Shown: positions 48,612 through 59,989 of the stretch, piece after piece | Position numbering within the stretch: position 1 is the first letter of the stretch | How the letters are laid out: each line of letters opens with the position of its first letter | Assembly (NCBI GenBank): GCA_963920575.1 | Contig: OY986972.1 | Location: forward strand, 21,736,083-21,800,082 | Direction: 5' to 3' | Origin: Narthecium ossifragum | Lineage: Eukaryota > Streptophyta > Magnoliopsida > Dioscoreales > Nartheciaceae | DNA: 64,000 nt | Position numbers and translations under genes: made by a program | The notes under the pieces: model-generated | The model's database searches: none | What the model was told of the DNA's origin: nothing | Seen by the model: only the letters and a program-made list of their open reading frames with translations

Positions 48612-49325
48612 AAGAGATCGATCTCTCTCCCAGAGAAGATCGATCTTCTTAGTGTTTGGGAGAAAACTCGTCTCTGTCAATCGAAAGAGATCGATCTTCT
48701 CCACCAGAAGGATCGATCTTCTTCATGACATGGAACCCGCCATACCATCTAAGCAAGGATCGATCTTCTTCAACAGAAGGATCGATCCCGCTCGGGCTAG
48801 GCATGACGCCCCACAAGAGATCGATCTCTCCTCAAGAGATCGATCTCTCCTCAAGAGAGATTGATCCGAATGGGTTCTCCGGCGACCAGACGGTGAGAAA
48901 TACCGCCGAAAAACTCAACCAAACCCCCCAAAACTCTAGGATCTGGTAGAACAAGGGACCACGAGTCCAAAACTGGTGAGATCATGGAAAACAAACATGT
49001 ATTTTAACAGATCTAAGCTAAAGATCACAATCAAACCGGAAAAACTTCCAAAACCCCAAAAATTTGTAGGTAGGGAAGCAATAGCAACTTCAATCCAAGC
49101 TGCTAGGCCTTGGATCGTCCTCAAACTCCTTCAAAATCGACAGATCTGAGCTCAAGATCCACGGATTTCAAAAGGATTCAAGGAAACCGCTGCGTCCGCT
49201 TTATAGGCGGACGAACCGACCTATGAGGGATCGATCTCTTCTCAAAAGAGATCGATCTCTCATGACGATCAGCTTGACTTTCTAGCACAAGGAGATCGAT
49301 CTCTTAGCTAAAGAAGATCGATCCG
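48612..49325. repeat. GATCGATC-rich blocks in the inner LTR
   Basis: About a dozen GATCGATC words occur, concentrated at 48612-48870 and 49225-49325, often as gagatcgatctct. The same word is enriched in the nested, different LTR at 46795-47105. Confidence 0.8.
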
Positions 49326-52229
49326 ATTTGTCCAGAAAGCTAGACTTGGGCAGGAACTCAAGCCCAAGCCCGGATCTTTCGATCCCGGGTCCCACTAACC
49401 ATTCTAGTCAAACATTACCACAAACATGACCAGTGTGTGCACACGCGGGTGTGAAACAAGCCGACAAGGCGTAATTTACCAAATTGCCCTCGCGGTCTAC
49501 AACGAGCCACATGGTTAGAGGGACGGGTCCTCACACCCAGAACCAAATATGATATTCTCCATGTCATCACCTATTCCAAGTCAAACGCACGCGAGACATT
49601 TGAATTTGCTTGGTTGGATTGGCCTCCAAGGCACAACCGCCCGTTCTGGCATGCCGTCTCCTAGTGCAACTCGGAGTCGCCCGCCATCCTCAAATTCTTC
49701 CGTGCCAAAACGGTTCCTGACCGCGTCATCCTTTTTGGAGCTTCCATCCCAAGTGGAATTAGGTGATTAGCACGCGTGGTGTCCTCCAGCTGGCCAACCG
49801 CGACGCGCCTGGCATTTTGAGTCCTAGTCCGACTCGGACTTGGCTGCTTGGCCGCGTCGCGCGCGCGTTCTGCGTGCCATCACGCATGCCGCGCGCGCCT
49901 TCCTGGGTTGCCTTGGCGCGTGTCACGCTCACTTGCCTCGTCGCATGGTGCGTCGTACTTCGTCTTGGCCCGGGCCGCCGTGCCATCTTCGAAATCCGCC
50001 GCATCCTACCATGCCGCATCCTGTCGCGCCATGCCGCGTGCCAAACTCCTTTGACGCGTGCATATTGCTTGTGCGCCTCCCTGGTCGCCTGACCACGCGT
50101 CTCGCTCGATAGGATCCCTTCATGGCTCATCAAGTTCTGCTTTGACTCGATCCGCCGTGCCATTTTCAACTTTCACCACGTCATCTTCAAGATCCCTCGT
50201 GCCATGAGCTCCAGCCCCTAACAGGTGGCTGGGTCCTACTACACCTGCTAGTGTTTGGCACGAGGGTTTGAAACTTTGAATGCAGGTGCATCACTCTCGT
50301 TTTTTTCTTACTGCTGATAATATGAAACATAGAATCACTGAGGTGAAAATACAGTAGCAATATACTGCACAAGAACAGCTAAAAATATTTTCAAGCTGAT
50401 ATTTGCATATGGGATCTCTAGCATCTGTCCAAAATGTCGAAATATGATGATTTACATGAACAACTTCCAAAAATCAACTTGGCATCAACCATGCAGCACA
50501 TCTGCACATAAGCTGCATCAAAAAAAAAGAGAGGAAAAGAAGCAAAAACCTACAACCGATGACATCCTTCAAAACACGGCGAATGGAGACAATCATAGGC
50601 TGCATATTATTAGGAGTAGACCATAGTGGTCACTAGGCAAAACTGGGAGCACCAATTTTTTTAACTCGTTTCTAACTTCTCTTTGCAGTAGGAAAGCCCA
50701 GGGATTGCTTCCATTCCAACCATCTCGATGCTTTTGATCTCAAAGTCTCTCAGGCTACAAATGAACCGATCCAGTCTCTTCTGCAATGTTCGATTGCCTG
50801 ACAGAATCTTGTTAGTTTTCGTGTCTTAAGTGCAACCACTCTCCCCAGGCTTAAGCTCAGCCCAAGCATCCACCCACCCCTCTGGTAGAGGGAAAGAGCT
50901 GTTCTGCTTGTCAACCCAGTTCATGTTGCCGCCAAACACAACTTGTGGAGAGTCTTTGAGAAGGTGACTGCCTGTTTTGCCTAAACTACGCGTTCTGTGC
51001 TGTACATTTGGTCCCATTTGGGAGGGGCAGGGCTTGGACTCTCGAGGTGACTTATGGCTCACCAACTCCCTGCACATTCCACTATCAATTTGAGCTAATT
51101 TGCAGTTGGAGAAAGGTATGCAGTAAAAAGCTTTCACCGGCAAATTTGCTCATCTGCAAAAGTTGTTCCCATTCATTATACACAAACAGAATATAAGAGC
51201 AATTCCATGGAGAAGCATGACAAATCACCTGCATGCAAAAGTATGGCCTCTCATTTGCCATCCCCTGTGACACTGAACACTTGTATGCTTTCCACCAGTT
51301 CGAAATTTGGAAAAGCCTATAGATATTTAGTGTGTCCTGCAATAAGACAATAATGATGCTGGCATAATGGTCAAGAAAGATGAAAGCAGCAGATGATTCG
51401 GTACAAATAGATGTAAAGGGTGGAAGTTAATACCTGCAAATAAATCTGGTGAATGATGCTCAATGAGGTCTCCAAGAGCTTGCATCCTTTTACTGCCTTC
51501 CAGATCTTCGTGGAAACAGACATTGTAGCTCAAAATCTTCAGCATGTCCTGATTTGAAGTTGGACCAGCATTTCCTATCACAGGAATGCAAAGGTTTTTC
51601 AGTTAACACAATAAGCTAGGTCCATCACTTTCTTCTGACAATATGCACAGAACAATACAAGTCCTTTCCAAATTCTGATGATAAGCTTGCATAAACAGGA
51701 GGACCAAAACGACACATTAGAACTTAAAAGTTAAACAAGCATCAATACACATATTCAAAATTTTTTACTAGGTAGATTACATGCGCCAAGCATTAATCTC
51801 CAAGGAGATGATATATTACCTGATCAAAAAGCACTATTGAAACCACAGCACCAATGGCAGCAAGTTAATGAATAAACTCCAAATTCTTTTGGAGTAAAAT
51901 GTACATTTGTGGATAAACTCCAAATTCTTTTGTTTGAAGCTAGAAACAATCTTTACCTTTACAGTTTCAGTAGAAAATTTCAGAATCAAACTGAAATCAC
52001 CATGGATCAATGGACCCAAACGGTTGGTTTTGAAGGTAATTAATAAGGGTTTACATTTATGCAGAATGACAAGACTCTCCTGTGTTTGCATTCATGCAGC
52101 ACTGGTTATTCACTGCAAGTTAATTGATTGCTTGAAATTAACATGAATCCCCTTTATCTCTATCTCCTAATAGTCAATATACTTTGCGTGAGAATAACAT
52201 ACTTAGCCTACCATCATGTGAAGCATAAT

Positions 52230-52445
52230 TTATTTATAGCTCAATTGTAGCATAACCTTACCAAAAAGAAGAAGAAGACGAGGACAGAAAAGAGACGCAG
52301 ATGCGGCATCAGAGGGTCTCGGTGGATGGGTTGAGGAAGGTGCACTTGGCGCGGGCCCAAAAAGAAAAAAGAAGAGGAAGAGACGAGGCCATATGGAATT
52401 AGGATTTATGGAAGCGTATGCATGGTAACATAAGACGAATCCCAA
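52230..52445 (-). pseudogene. Partial duplicate of the TDP2-like 5' region
   Basis: The stretch with 'cagagggtctcggtggatgggttgagga' and 'gcatggtaacataagacgaa' resembles 53945-54015 (atcggatggtcttggtggaagg and tatggtaacatgaacgg). It looks like a second broken copy of the upstream or first-exon region of the TDP2 relic. Confidence 0.45.
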
Positions 52446-52469
52446 TATTAGAAAAGGAGTTTGACCACC

Positions 52470-53240
52470 AGAGTGCCTCCTCGTTATTTAAGAAGACAGT
52501 TTGGCTTGATCTGATGATCCAAAAACCATCAAAGAATGCTCCACGGACCTCCATAATTTATTTCCACTAGTTGAATACTTATCATTCCTGGTGATCATGA
52601 TTTTCCACTAGTGGATGCTGCATGCCTCAACCAATTTTCAGCAGATTAATCTCTATAGATACTCTCTTTGATTTAATGTTTATTAACAAAAGAGCTTCTT
52701 GATGAAGGTTTTTTTTGTTAGCATTTGCATTCCCATCTAAGGAGCAAACTTTTGATAGCCAGATGAGCTGATCGTACTCAGGCCCGACACATCAGAGGCT
52801 TGGATTTTGGAGTTCGAGTACTGATACTTTCAGAAATCATTTTGCTCAATGAGTGAAGAAATTAGAATAAGTACCTAATTATATGTTTTATAGGGTTCAT
52901 CTCTAGGTCTAAACCATTGAGTAATTTGCATTTGGCAAAATGCGACTACTTTCCTTCATGTTTGCAATTGATTGCCACATTTGACTTGCTTTGTCTAAGT
53001 TGTCCTTAATCATGAGGTGATCGGTGCAAGTGATATATATTCAGTGACCTGCATAAACTTGATGTACAGTGATCTACACTGGATGTTCATCTTCTATATC
53101 CTTGATATGCAGTGATCCACACATGATAGACAGTGATCTGCACTCAATATTTTTACCTTCTGTACATTTGATGCACAATGATCTACACTTGATGTACAAT
53201 GATCTGCACTTGATGCGTACCCCTTTATCTTTATCTCCTG
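52470..53240. repeat. Duplicated MSH5 3'-flank segment, copy 2 (partial)
   Basis: This resembles 54720-55440 ('tggtgatcat.attttccactagtgg', 'gttagcatttgcattcccatc', 'tgatagccag') and, from about 52800, the MSH5 3' flank at 10078-10760 with its many 'tgatctacacttgatg' words. Confidence 0.75.
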
Positions 53241-54029
53241 ATGGTCTAGATTCGTGATCTATTTATAGATTTATAGACCAATTGTAGCAAACTCTTGCCT
53301 CAAAGAAGTGAAGAACCAAACAATAAATTATCACAAAACCAAACAATAGTATACAGCGACAATGCATCTCAGACCTTCAACACAAGTTCATGATTGCAAT
53401 CAAGAACACTAGGCCTTTCAGCCAAACAAATAAATACATAAGGAATATAATGATCATTGTTCACTTTCATCGAAACAGGTTTTCTGGCATTATTATCGGA
53501 AGAGACGAATCACGTTCAAGAATCAAGAAAAGAACTTGAAATAAGACCAAAACATAGCATATGACATAAGCTAACATAAGAGAAATCCGCATTTTATCAA
53601 ACACATCGCATCCATTAAAACAGGACATCAAGAGTGGGATGAAACAAATTGGGGAAGATCCCACCAACGGCCCTGGTGACCACCTCCTCGTCCTCCTCCA
53701 TCCTCGCCACCTTGTCAGGGTATTGGCGATGGTGGTCAAGGTCGATAACAGCAAACGAGGTTAACAAGGGGCTGCTCCGCCTGGTTCCACAAATGGCGCA
53801 GGACTTGCTCTGGGATGGGTTGGAGAGGGTGCATGACCACGTCCTAGGACTAAGGGCAATGGAAGGAGATGGAGATGGGGAAGTGGATATAGAAGAAGAT
53901 GAGAAGGCACCAGCGGCTGGGACGCGATGAGGGAAGAGTGGCAGATGCCGTATCGGATGGTCTTGGTGGAAGGATTTAGGAAGGGGAAAGGGTAGGTTCG
54001 TATGGTAACATGAACGGCTCACTACTCTA

Positions 54030-54372
54030 AAGGGGCTGTTTGGTTGCAGGAAAGTAGATGGAAAACTGGCCAGTTTCAGAAACTGGCCCAGTTTTTGGTG
54101 TTTGAATGACCGAAACTACAATGGAAAGCGACATGTTTCACACCTTCCACCTACCACCATTTCTTTCTTTTTGAATTTCTCTCAAAATGTTAAAAAATGG
54201 GAATACATCTCTTATTATTTTGTTACATGCATCAATTCTACTTCCTATTTACTTTTCAAGCATAACCAAATATTAAATAATGACATCCATTTTATGATGA
54301 GTGATTTATAGAAAAATGAGACTTCCTATAACTCACTTTCTCTTCACTTTCTTCCTACCAAACAGGAAACAT
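54030..54372. mobile_element. Probable MITE (Tourist-like ends)
   Basis: It starts ggggctgtttggttgcagg and ends ctaccaaacaggaaac, giving imperfect inverted ends of the form (C)TGTTTGGT...ACCAAACAG. Such ends are common in plant PIF/Harbinger MITEs. The right end is incomplete and no clear target duplication is visible. Confidence 0.45.
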
Positions 54373-55448
54373 GAGTAATTTATTTTTTTCATATTAGTGT
54401 CACTTTTGGTGATACTTTTATTTGTTAGAACGAAATTATCCTTCACTTATGTACGGCTCCTCATTTGTTATGCAACATAGCGCAATTTCATTCACTTGTT
54501 GTGCAGCTTCATTGACTTGTTACGGGACTTCATTTATTTATTACGTAACTGTTTATCTTGTTAATCACATCATGGATGAAGTTGAGCAACAAGTGAGGAT
54601 AATTTTGTCCTGTCAAATAAAAGTGATACTAATATGCAATTAACAGTGAAAGTGGAACAACATGCAGTGCCACTAATATCCAAATTACTCCTAAAACGAA
54701 GTTTAACCGGCCGAAGGGCTATCTTGTTAACTAAGAAGGGGTTAGGCTTGATTTGATAATGGTTGAACTATGTGGCATTACCCCCAAAAACCAATATCTT
54801 CAATGCTGCATGTAGCTCCATAATTTATTTTCTGGTAATAGTTGAATTTTAATCATTCCTGGTGATCATCATTTTCCATCAGTGGATTTTGCTTGTCCTT
54901 AACCCATGCTGAGCAGATTAAGCTTTCTAGATACTCTCTTCATTCAATGTTGATTTAAGAGCTTCTTTATGAAGCTTTTGTTGTTAGCATTTGCATTCCC
55001 ATCCGAAGAGCAGCCTTTTGATAGCCAGACAAGCTGATCGTACTTGGCCTCACATATTAGAGGATTGAATTTTGGAGTTTAAGTACTGATATTTCAGGAA
55101 TTGTGTTGCTCAATTAGTGAGGAACTCATCATTAACTGCCTAATTATATTTTCACAGAGCTCATCTCTAGGTCTTTAAACTATCAAGTAATATGCACAAT
55201 TGGACAACTTTATTTTCATTTTTGCAAAACATGACTACTTCACTTCATGCTTTGCAATTCATGATCATATTTAACTTGCTTTGCCTAAATTATCCTTAGT
55301 CATGTGGCAAACGGCGCAAGTGATATGTTCATGACCTGCATAGACTTGATGTACAGTGATCTATAATTCATCTTCTATTTCCTTGATATGCATTTATCTA
55401 CACTTGACAGAGTGATCTGCAGTCAAGATTTACCTTCTATAACTTTTA

Positions 55449-56147
55449 GGGTTAATTACACTTTAGTACCCTATAGTCCAGTTTAGACCCTGCATTGTAA
55501 AACTTAACAAAAAGGTCCCTAACATTTGAAAATAATACGATTTTGAACCAAGGAGGCGACAGGTTTAGGTGGCCTGATAGTAAACAGATCACATTCTGGT
55601 TTTGCTCGTTCTCCCTCCATGGACTCCGGTATAGGAGTTTTCCCTCCACCTTATAATTGTATTTAACCCCAATACCTAGGGTTTCTTTGTCCAGATTGGG
55701 AACAAAGTGAAATCGAAGGGCATCGCCCGATTTTTCGCCGTCGACAACACGCTCAGAGGTCAGTTAGGGTTTTGCCCATCCTATTGGCCCCTTAAGCTCC
55801 ACCTATCGCTCCTCATATTGCCGGATCTATCACCCTGGACAAGACCACCACCACATGACCATTCTAATGCATTGTATTCAATTGGTGATCAGCTCCATGT
55901 CGGAGAAGTCACCTTCGCAGGATGGATGGGTTGGATTTCGCTCCGGTGTTGGCCGCAACCCATAACCCTATCTCCCTTTTACTAACTAACGGGGGGATTT
56001 GAAGCACGTAAACTGTTTACCATCAGGCCGCCTGACGCCGTCGCCCCCCTAGTTCAAAATTGTCCAGTTTTCAAAAGTTTGTCAAGTTTTAAAACGCAGG
56101 GTCTATACTGAACAGCTACAGGGAACTAAAGTGTAATTAACCGTAAA
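55449..56147. mobile_element. Nonautonomous TIR element with ~150-bp inverted repeats (Mutator-like)
   Basis: The left end 'gggttaattacactttagta' is mirrored by the right end 'ctaaagtgtaattaacc'. The match continues inward through gaccctgc, aaaacttaaca, ttttgaac.a.ggggc and the ggcctgat.gtaaac block, about 150 bp with gaps. Long TIRs suggest a Mutator-like element; a clear 9-bp target duplication is not visible. The ~400-bp interior holds an unidentified plus-strand open frame (55707-55985), possibly captured DNA. Confidence 0.72.
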
Positions 56148-56671
56148 TTTATGCACAATGATCAGCACTTGATGCACAATGATCTGCATGCCGATGCGTA
56201 CCTTCTACTTGATGCAGAGTGATTTTCACTTGATTCATACCTTTTATACATTACATGTGCAATGTTCTACACTTGATGCATACTTTCTCTTATGCTCATG
56301 GCCAAGGACAATTTAAATAAGGCAAACCGAAAGTGACATGGAGTTGCAAACATAAAGCAAAGCGATCCTCTTTCACAAACAAGACTAGTGCTCATTAGCA
56401 TATATGTTGCGTTGATTCGATTTAGATTGAAGATCAAGCAGATCAAAAGCTAAAATAGGAAGTTGTACCCACGTAATTATTTTTCGTACGAGTTTGAAGG
56501 GTCGCTGCGCTAACATCATGTTCTATTAAAAAAGTTGTACATGCTATCAGTTCAGCTTCTCATGTAATAGCTCTGATGATGAGTATCACATTGACTTAGT
56601 GCAAAGAGATCATCCGTGTTTAAACACTGTTGTAGGTCAAGAAGATAAAAAACTCCAGGCTCCTAGGGCTA

Positions 56672-56755
56672 CTAATCTACAAGGAAAAGATCTAGGAAGA
56701 ACTCTTTATGATCACCTTTACATGCATCAAAAGGCAACAATTTAGCAACTGCATC
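56672..56755 (-). pseudogene. MSH5: Copy of the last MSH5 exon
   Basis: An 84-nt open stretch with an intact acceptor (gcttgcag) reads DAVAKLLPFDACKGDHKEFF and so on to a stop, against [20 protein letters not shown] in the real last exon at 11289-11200. No other MSH5 exon is found near it, so it cannot make a protein. Confidence 0.9.
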
Positions 56756-56806
56756 CTGCAAGCGCATGTTTTTTGGTAAATCTTCTCATGCTTATTATTG
56801 AAATGA

Positions 56807-57547
56807 CTGGAGTAAGGACTGGAGTTTTGTGCGTATATTTATTTGGAAAGGAAAGGAAGTTGCTTTTTTGTGTGTTTGCACGGGCATGCATTCAGAAGGG
56901 TGCCATATTAGTGGGGAATGTTTGTAAGGAGGTGGCTTAGTGGCTGGATGCTTATTAAGTTTAAAAATCTTCTCAAGTATGCCTACTGATAACATTGTGC
57001 TGCAAATTGGAGTTTCATCTGGATTTTTTTTAAAACCCTGCCCAACATATACATAAACATCCTCATTTAGCAATTACTCCTTCATTATATGCATAATTCA
57101 CAATTGAAACATCCTTTAAAAGATCATTTCTTAGGCAACATGTGATTAAACATGTTAAAGCCCTTTAATAAGAAAAGACGGTGCATGAGATTCAATACTT
57201 GACCTAGGAAAATATTTTGAACCCTAATAACAAAAGCTAGGCCATATATCCCACTCAAATGGAACTTACATGAGAGTAAAAATCCTGGGTTTTACCCATG
57301 ACAGAGAAATGCTATTCCATGACTTGCTAAGCATAAACTTAACGAGAATAGTTTAAACTGAATGTCAACAATGATATGTCACATGATTGACAAGGCGAAT
57401 ACTTGACTAGTTGGAGACAATATTGAAAAACACAAAACTAAATTGCTTTATTATTCACAATTGCGCACATGGCTATACGTACCCTAAATATATTATCATA
57501 CAAGTATATTATCCCAAGGCAAACCAAGCCTCACAGGTGGGTTGGTC
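56807..57547. other. AT-rich spacer
   Basis: No gene or clear repeat is recognised here. Confidence 0.4.
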
Positions 57548-59051
57548 TGATCGCTCGCGAACATGTCGTTAAAACGCAGCAAACTTCAATCAAAATAAAA
57601 TCCTTATTCTGTGAAATCGGAGTCGATCCACATGGAAAACGTTGGAAATTGAAATCAATACTCAAAACTCGAATCCTACGCAGAGTGATCAAAAGATGGG
57701 TTTAATTATCTAAGAATTATCTAAAAAAGCAAGTAAAGTGATCGGGATTTGAACTAAGTTATGAAGTACCTAGGGATTACTCAATCCACTCTAATTTCAC
57801 CTTTAATCTTCTCTAGTTATCCTCTTGCTCACTTCTCTCAACATTATGAATCATGTGGCTACAAGCTCACATGAATCCCTAAAATAAGGTTTTAAATTCC
57901 CAACGGCATAAACTATCTTTGTTTGGCATAGACTGTCTTTGGTCCTACGATTACCTTAAGTTATACTACTCCTAATGACCTTGGCACAGTCTATCTTCGC
58001 TTAGCATAGCGTATCTCAGAGGTAAACATAAATCACATGAAAACTATATCATAAATCTATATAAACAATCACAAAAAGCTTATACGACTGAAAATACTTC
58101 AAAGGAACTCTGTTCCCTCAAATCTCTAATCATTAAAAAACATATTTACAAGATCATGTTGAGAAGAAGTTTACAAGGATCAAACCAAAGAAAATCAAAG
58201 GCTACACTAGGGTTTCATGAGATCCCTAAGTTTAGGAATTAGTTACTCATCTTCTGGGAAAGATCCAAAGGTGTTGGAAAGGAAGCCGTCGATCTCCACG
58301 GTAAGATCTTCATCTTCAAAACCCTAGCCTTTTCCTCCAAAAGCGGTCCCAAAGATGATGTTTTTCGGCTAGAATAACCCTTTTTATATCAGAAACCCTC
58401 AACCCCGGAATTAGGAGTCCTAACTGAGGTTAAACTCTAATTTCCAGATTACTGACGTCATCGGCGCGACCGATCGGACCAGTCAGTTTGACTGGGTTAT
58501 TAACTGCCACGTCATTAGCTTCCTTATTCTTCAGCTTCTACTCAAACTCTAACTTAGAGTCAATTCTGAGGCCAATGCATATGAAATATGAGCCGGTCTT
58601 CAACATGAGAGTTATAGATCTGGACGTCTTCTATCATCTCCAAATTATTGTATAATATTCTGATTAATGTAGAATATTTGGAGAATATTCGCTCGAACTT
58701 CGACGGTGCAGCTTTCCAGCTTATGTATCTTCATGTATTCTTCAAATCTGCTATCAGACCATCAGAAATCTCGCAAAGTGTCCAACATGAACATTCTATA
58801 TCTTGAAGTCTTCTATCATGTACGAAAGTGTCAAAATATTTGGACTTATACAGAATATCTGGCAAATATTCTCCTGACAGGCGACGAAGTAGTCTTTATC
58901 ACATAAATTCATCTTCTTAGCCGAAACTCTTGTATTTCTTCTCAAATCATGACTAAACCTGAAATCAACTAACAAACTATTAAATACAAATACTATAGGC
59001 CTAACAAAGGTAATTTAAGGGGTTTAATTATGAATATTTAGTGACTCATCA
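57548..59051 (-). mobile_element. Complete solo LTR (copy C)
   Basis: The plus strand begins TGATCGCTCGCG and ends GTGACTCATCA, so in its own direction it runs TGATGAGTCAC...GCGATCA, 1504 bp. The flanks are tggtc (57543-57547) and tggcc (59052-59056), a 5-bp duplication with one change. It serves as the reference for fragments A (32121-33140) and B (34585-35326). There is no coding content. Confidence 0.85.
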
Positions 59052-59370
59052 TGGCCTCTACTCGACCATGGCTAAGTTTTGCTCAGAATCCAGTATGCTT
59101 GAATGGTTACTCATTTAACCTGCAAGTCTGTTATTCATATTAACCAAAATTGGTCACCTACCGCACGTGATTAATTTTGCAGTTCTCAAGTGACTCCAAG
59201 AAATCATCTTCTTGGTTGTCAAATTCATCTAACTAGCCTCACATAAGTTGCTCTTCTATTCTCTCGAACAAAGACATGATGTTCCAATTTAACTACAAGA
59301 ATAGAATCTATTAGACTATATACCTATTAACTCTCCCTATCCTAACGGCTTAAGCTTTTGAGTTGAGTGG

Positions 59371-59783
59371 TTAGAGTGTCTCACATGGTATCAGAGCAGA
59401 GGTATTGGGTTCAAAGAATCAGATAAAACACATACTTCAATGGGTAACAAAGCAGAACCAAAGCAAGGTTTAAAATATCGGATTCACCTCTTGAATGGCC
59501 TCTGTAGAAGATTCAAGGCTTTCAGTGTACATCCTAAGAGTTGCTTTGATTCGTTTCACACAATTTGTGTTTTAGAATGGAAACATAGAAGACTTCCCAT
59601 TTTAAAACCTCTACATTTTAAAGTAATACACAATCTATGTTTCAAAATGGAAACATAGAAGACTTCTCATTTTACAGCCTCTACATTTTAAAGCCTCTAA
59701 TGGAAGTGTCTCTGAAGCGACTATTGGAGGGAGTAAGGTTTGTACCAAAGACCTCTGCTCTGATACCATGTGAGACACTCTAA
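59371..59783. repeat. 413-bp unit bounded by a perfect 33-bp inverted repeat
   Basis: The left arm 59371-59403 (gttagagtgtctcacatgg, tatcagagcagaggt) is the exact reverse complement of 59751-59783. The arm includes tggtatcagagc, the usual plant LTR-element primer-binding site complementary to initiator tRNA-Met. The interior contains a repeated 'atggaaacatagaagacttc' (59577 and 59647). Confidence 0.85.
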
Positions 59784-59989
59784 CAAGAATAGGTATATAG
59801 CCTAACATGAATAAAGAGGTCTTAGTTGCGAGTATTGTGTTTGAACAACGTATTGTTTGGTCCACAACTGATTTGTATCCTACTTCCAGATTTCTATGAG
59901 TTTGTCCTCCTCATCGATGCCTATAAAGTCCAGGTGGCCATCCAAATCCTTCAATGTTGCATACAATGCTCCAAAGCATTGTTGTTCCT

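Larger units (their letters stand above)
45557..49535 (-). mobile_element. Inner solo LTR (family 2) nested in the outer LTR, TSD CCCAG
   Basis: On the plus strand it starts TGTCGCGCCCCGACCCG (45557) and ends GGGTCCTCACA (49535); in its own direction it runs TGTGAGGACCCG...GGGGCGCGACA. CCCAG occurs immediately outside both ends (45552-45556 and 49536-49540). It is itself split by another element around 46.65-48.35 kb. It contains many GATCGATC words. No coding interior remains. Confidence 0.9.
44507..50223 (-). mobile_element. Outer solo LTR (family 1) with nested insertions, TSD GGTGG
   Basis: On the plus strand it begins TGTCACGGGGCG (44507) and ends GCCCCTAACA (50223), so in its own direction it runs TGTTAGGGG...CCGTGACA. 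GGTGG flanks both ends (44502-44506 and 50224-50228). Without the nested elements it is about 1.37 kb. Near its end it reads 'aaaggagttgagatctcatc' (45097-45120 in reverse), typical of the R/U5 part of an LTR. No internal region is present, so it is a solo LTR. It landed between the PPR pseudogene and the TDP2 relic. A fragment of the same family is at 62075-62300. Confidence 0.88.
50590..54010 (-). pseudogene. Broken TDP2-like gene (tyrosyl-DNA phosphodiesterase 2), better preserved copy
   Basis: On the minus strand: a first exon (about 53.6-54.0 kb) with the second half of a RanBP2-type zinc finger (SNPSQSKSCAICGT); exon 51574-51434 with DMLKILSYNVCFHEDLEGSK; exon 51336-51229 with IYRLFQISNWWKAYKCSVS; then QVVFGGNMNWVDKQN, FPLPEGWVDAWAELKPGESG, LQKRLDRFICSL, MEAIPGLSYCKEK and, after a frame change, LPVLPSDHYGLLL. 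These are the TDP2 endonuclease/exonuclease/phosphatase motifs. It is dead: the catalytic FQE region is eroded at the exon joint, GGDMNW has become GGNMNW, TAA replaces Tyr after GESGCT, and a frameshift precedes the SDH motif. Repeat DNA (51.8-53.5 kb) lies in a large intron. Confidence 0.82.
54720..56806. repeat. Duplicated MSH5 3'-flank segment, copy 3
   Basis: From about 55070 it parallels 10078-11343 (the DNA behind and including the last MSH5 exon), interrupted by the TIR element at 55449-56147. It ends near 56806, where the match to MSH5 intron sequence stops. Confidence 0.82.

Noticed and set aside
49759..50169. 136-codon minus-strand and 109-codon plus-strand open frames
   Set aside because: They lie inside the outer solo LTR and are produced by its GC-rich composition.
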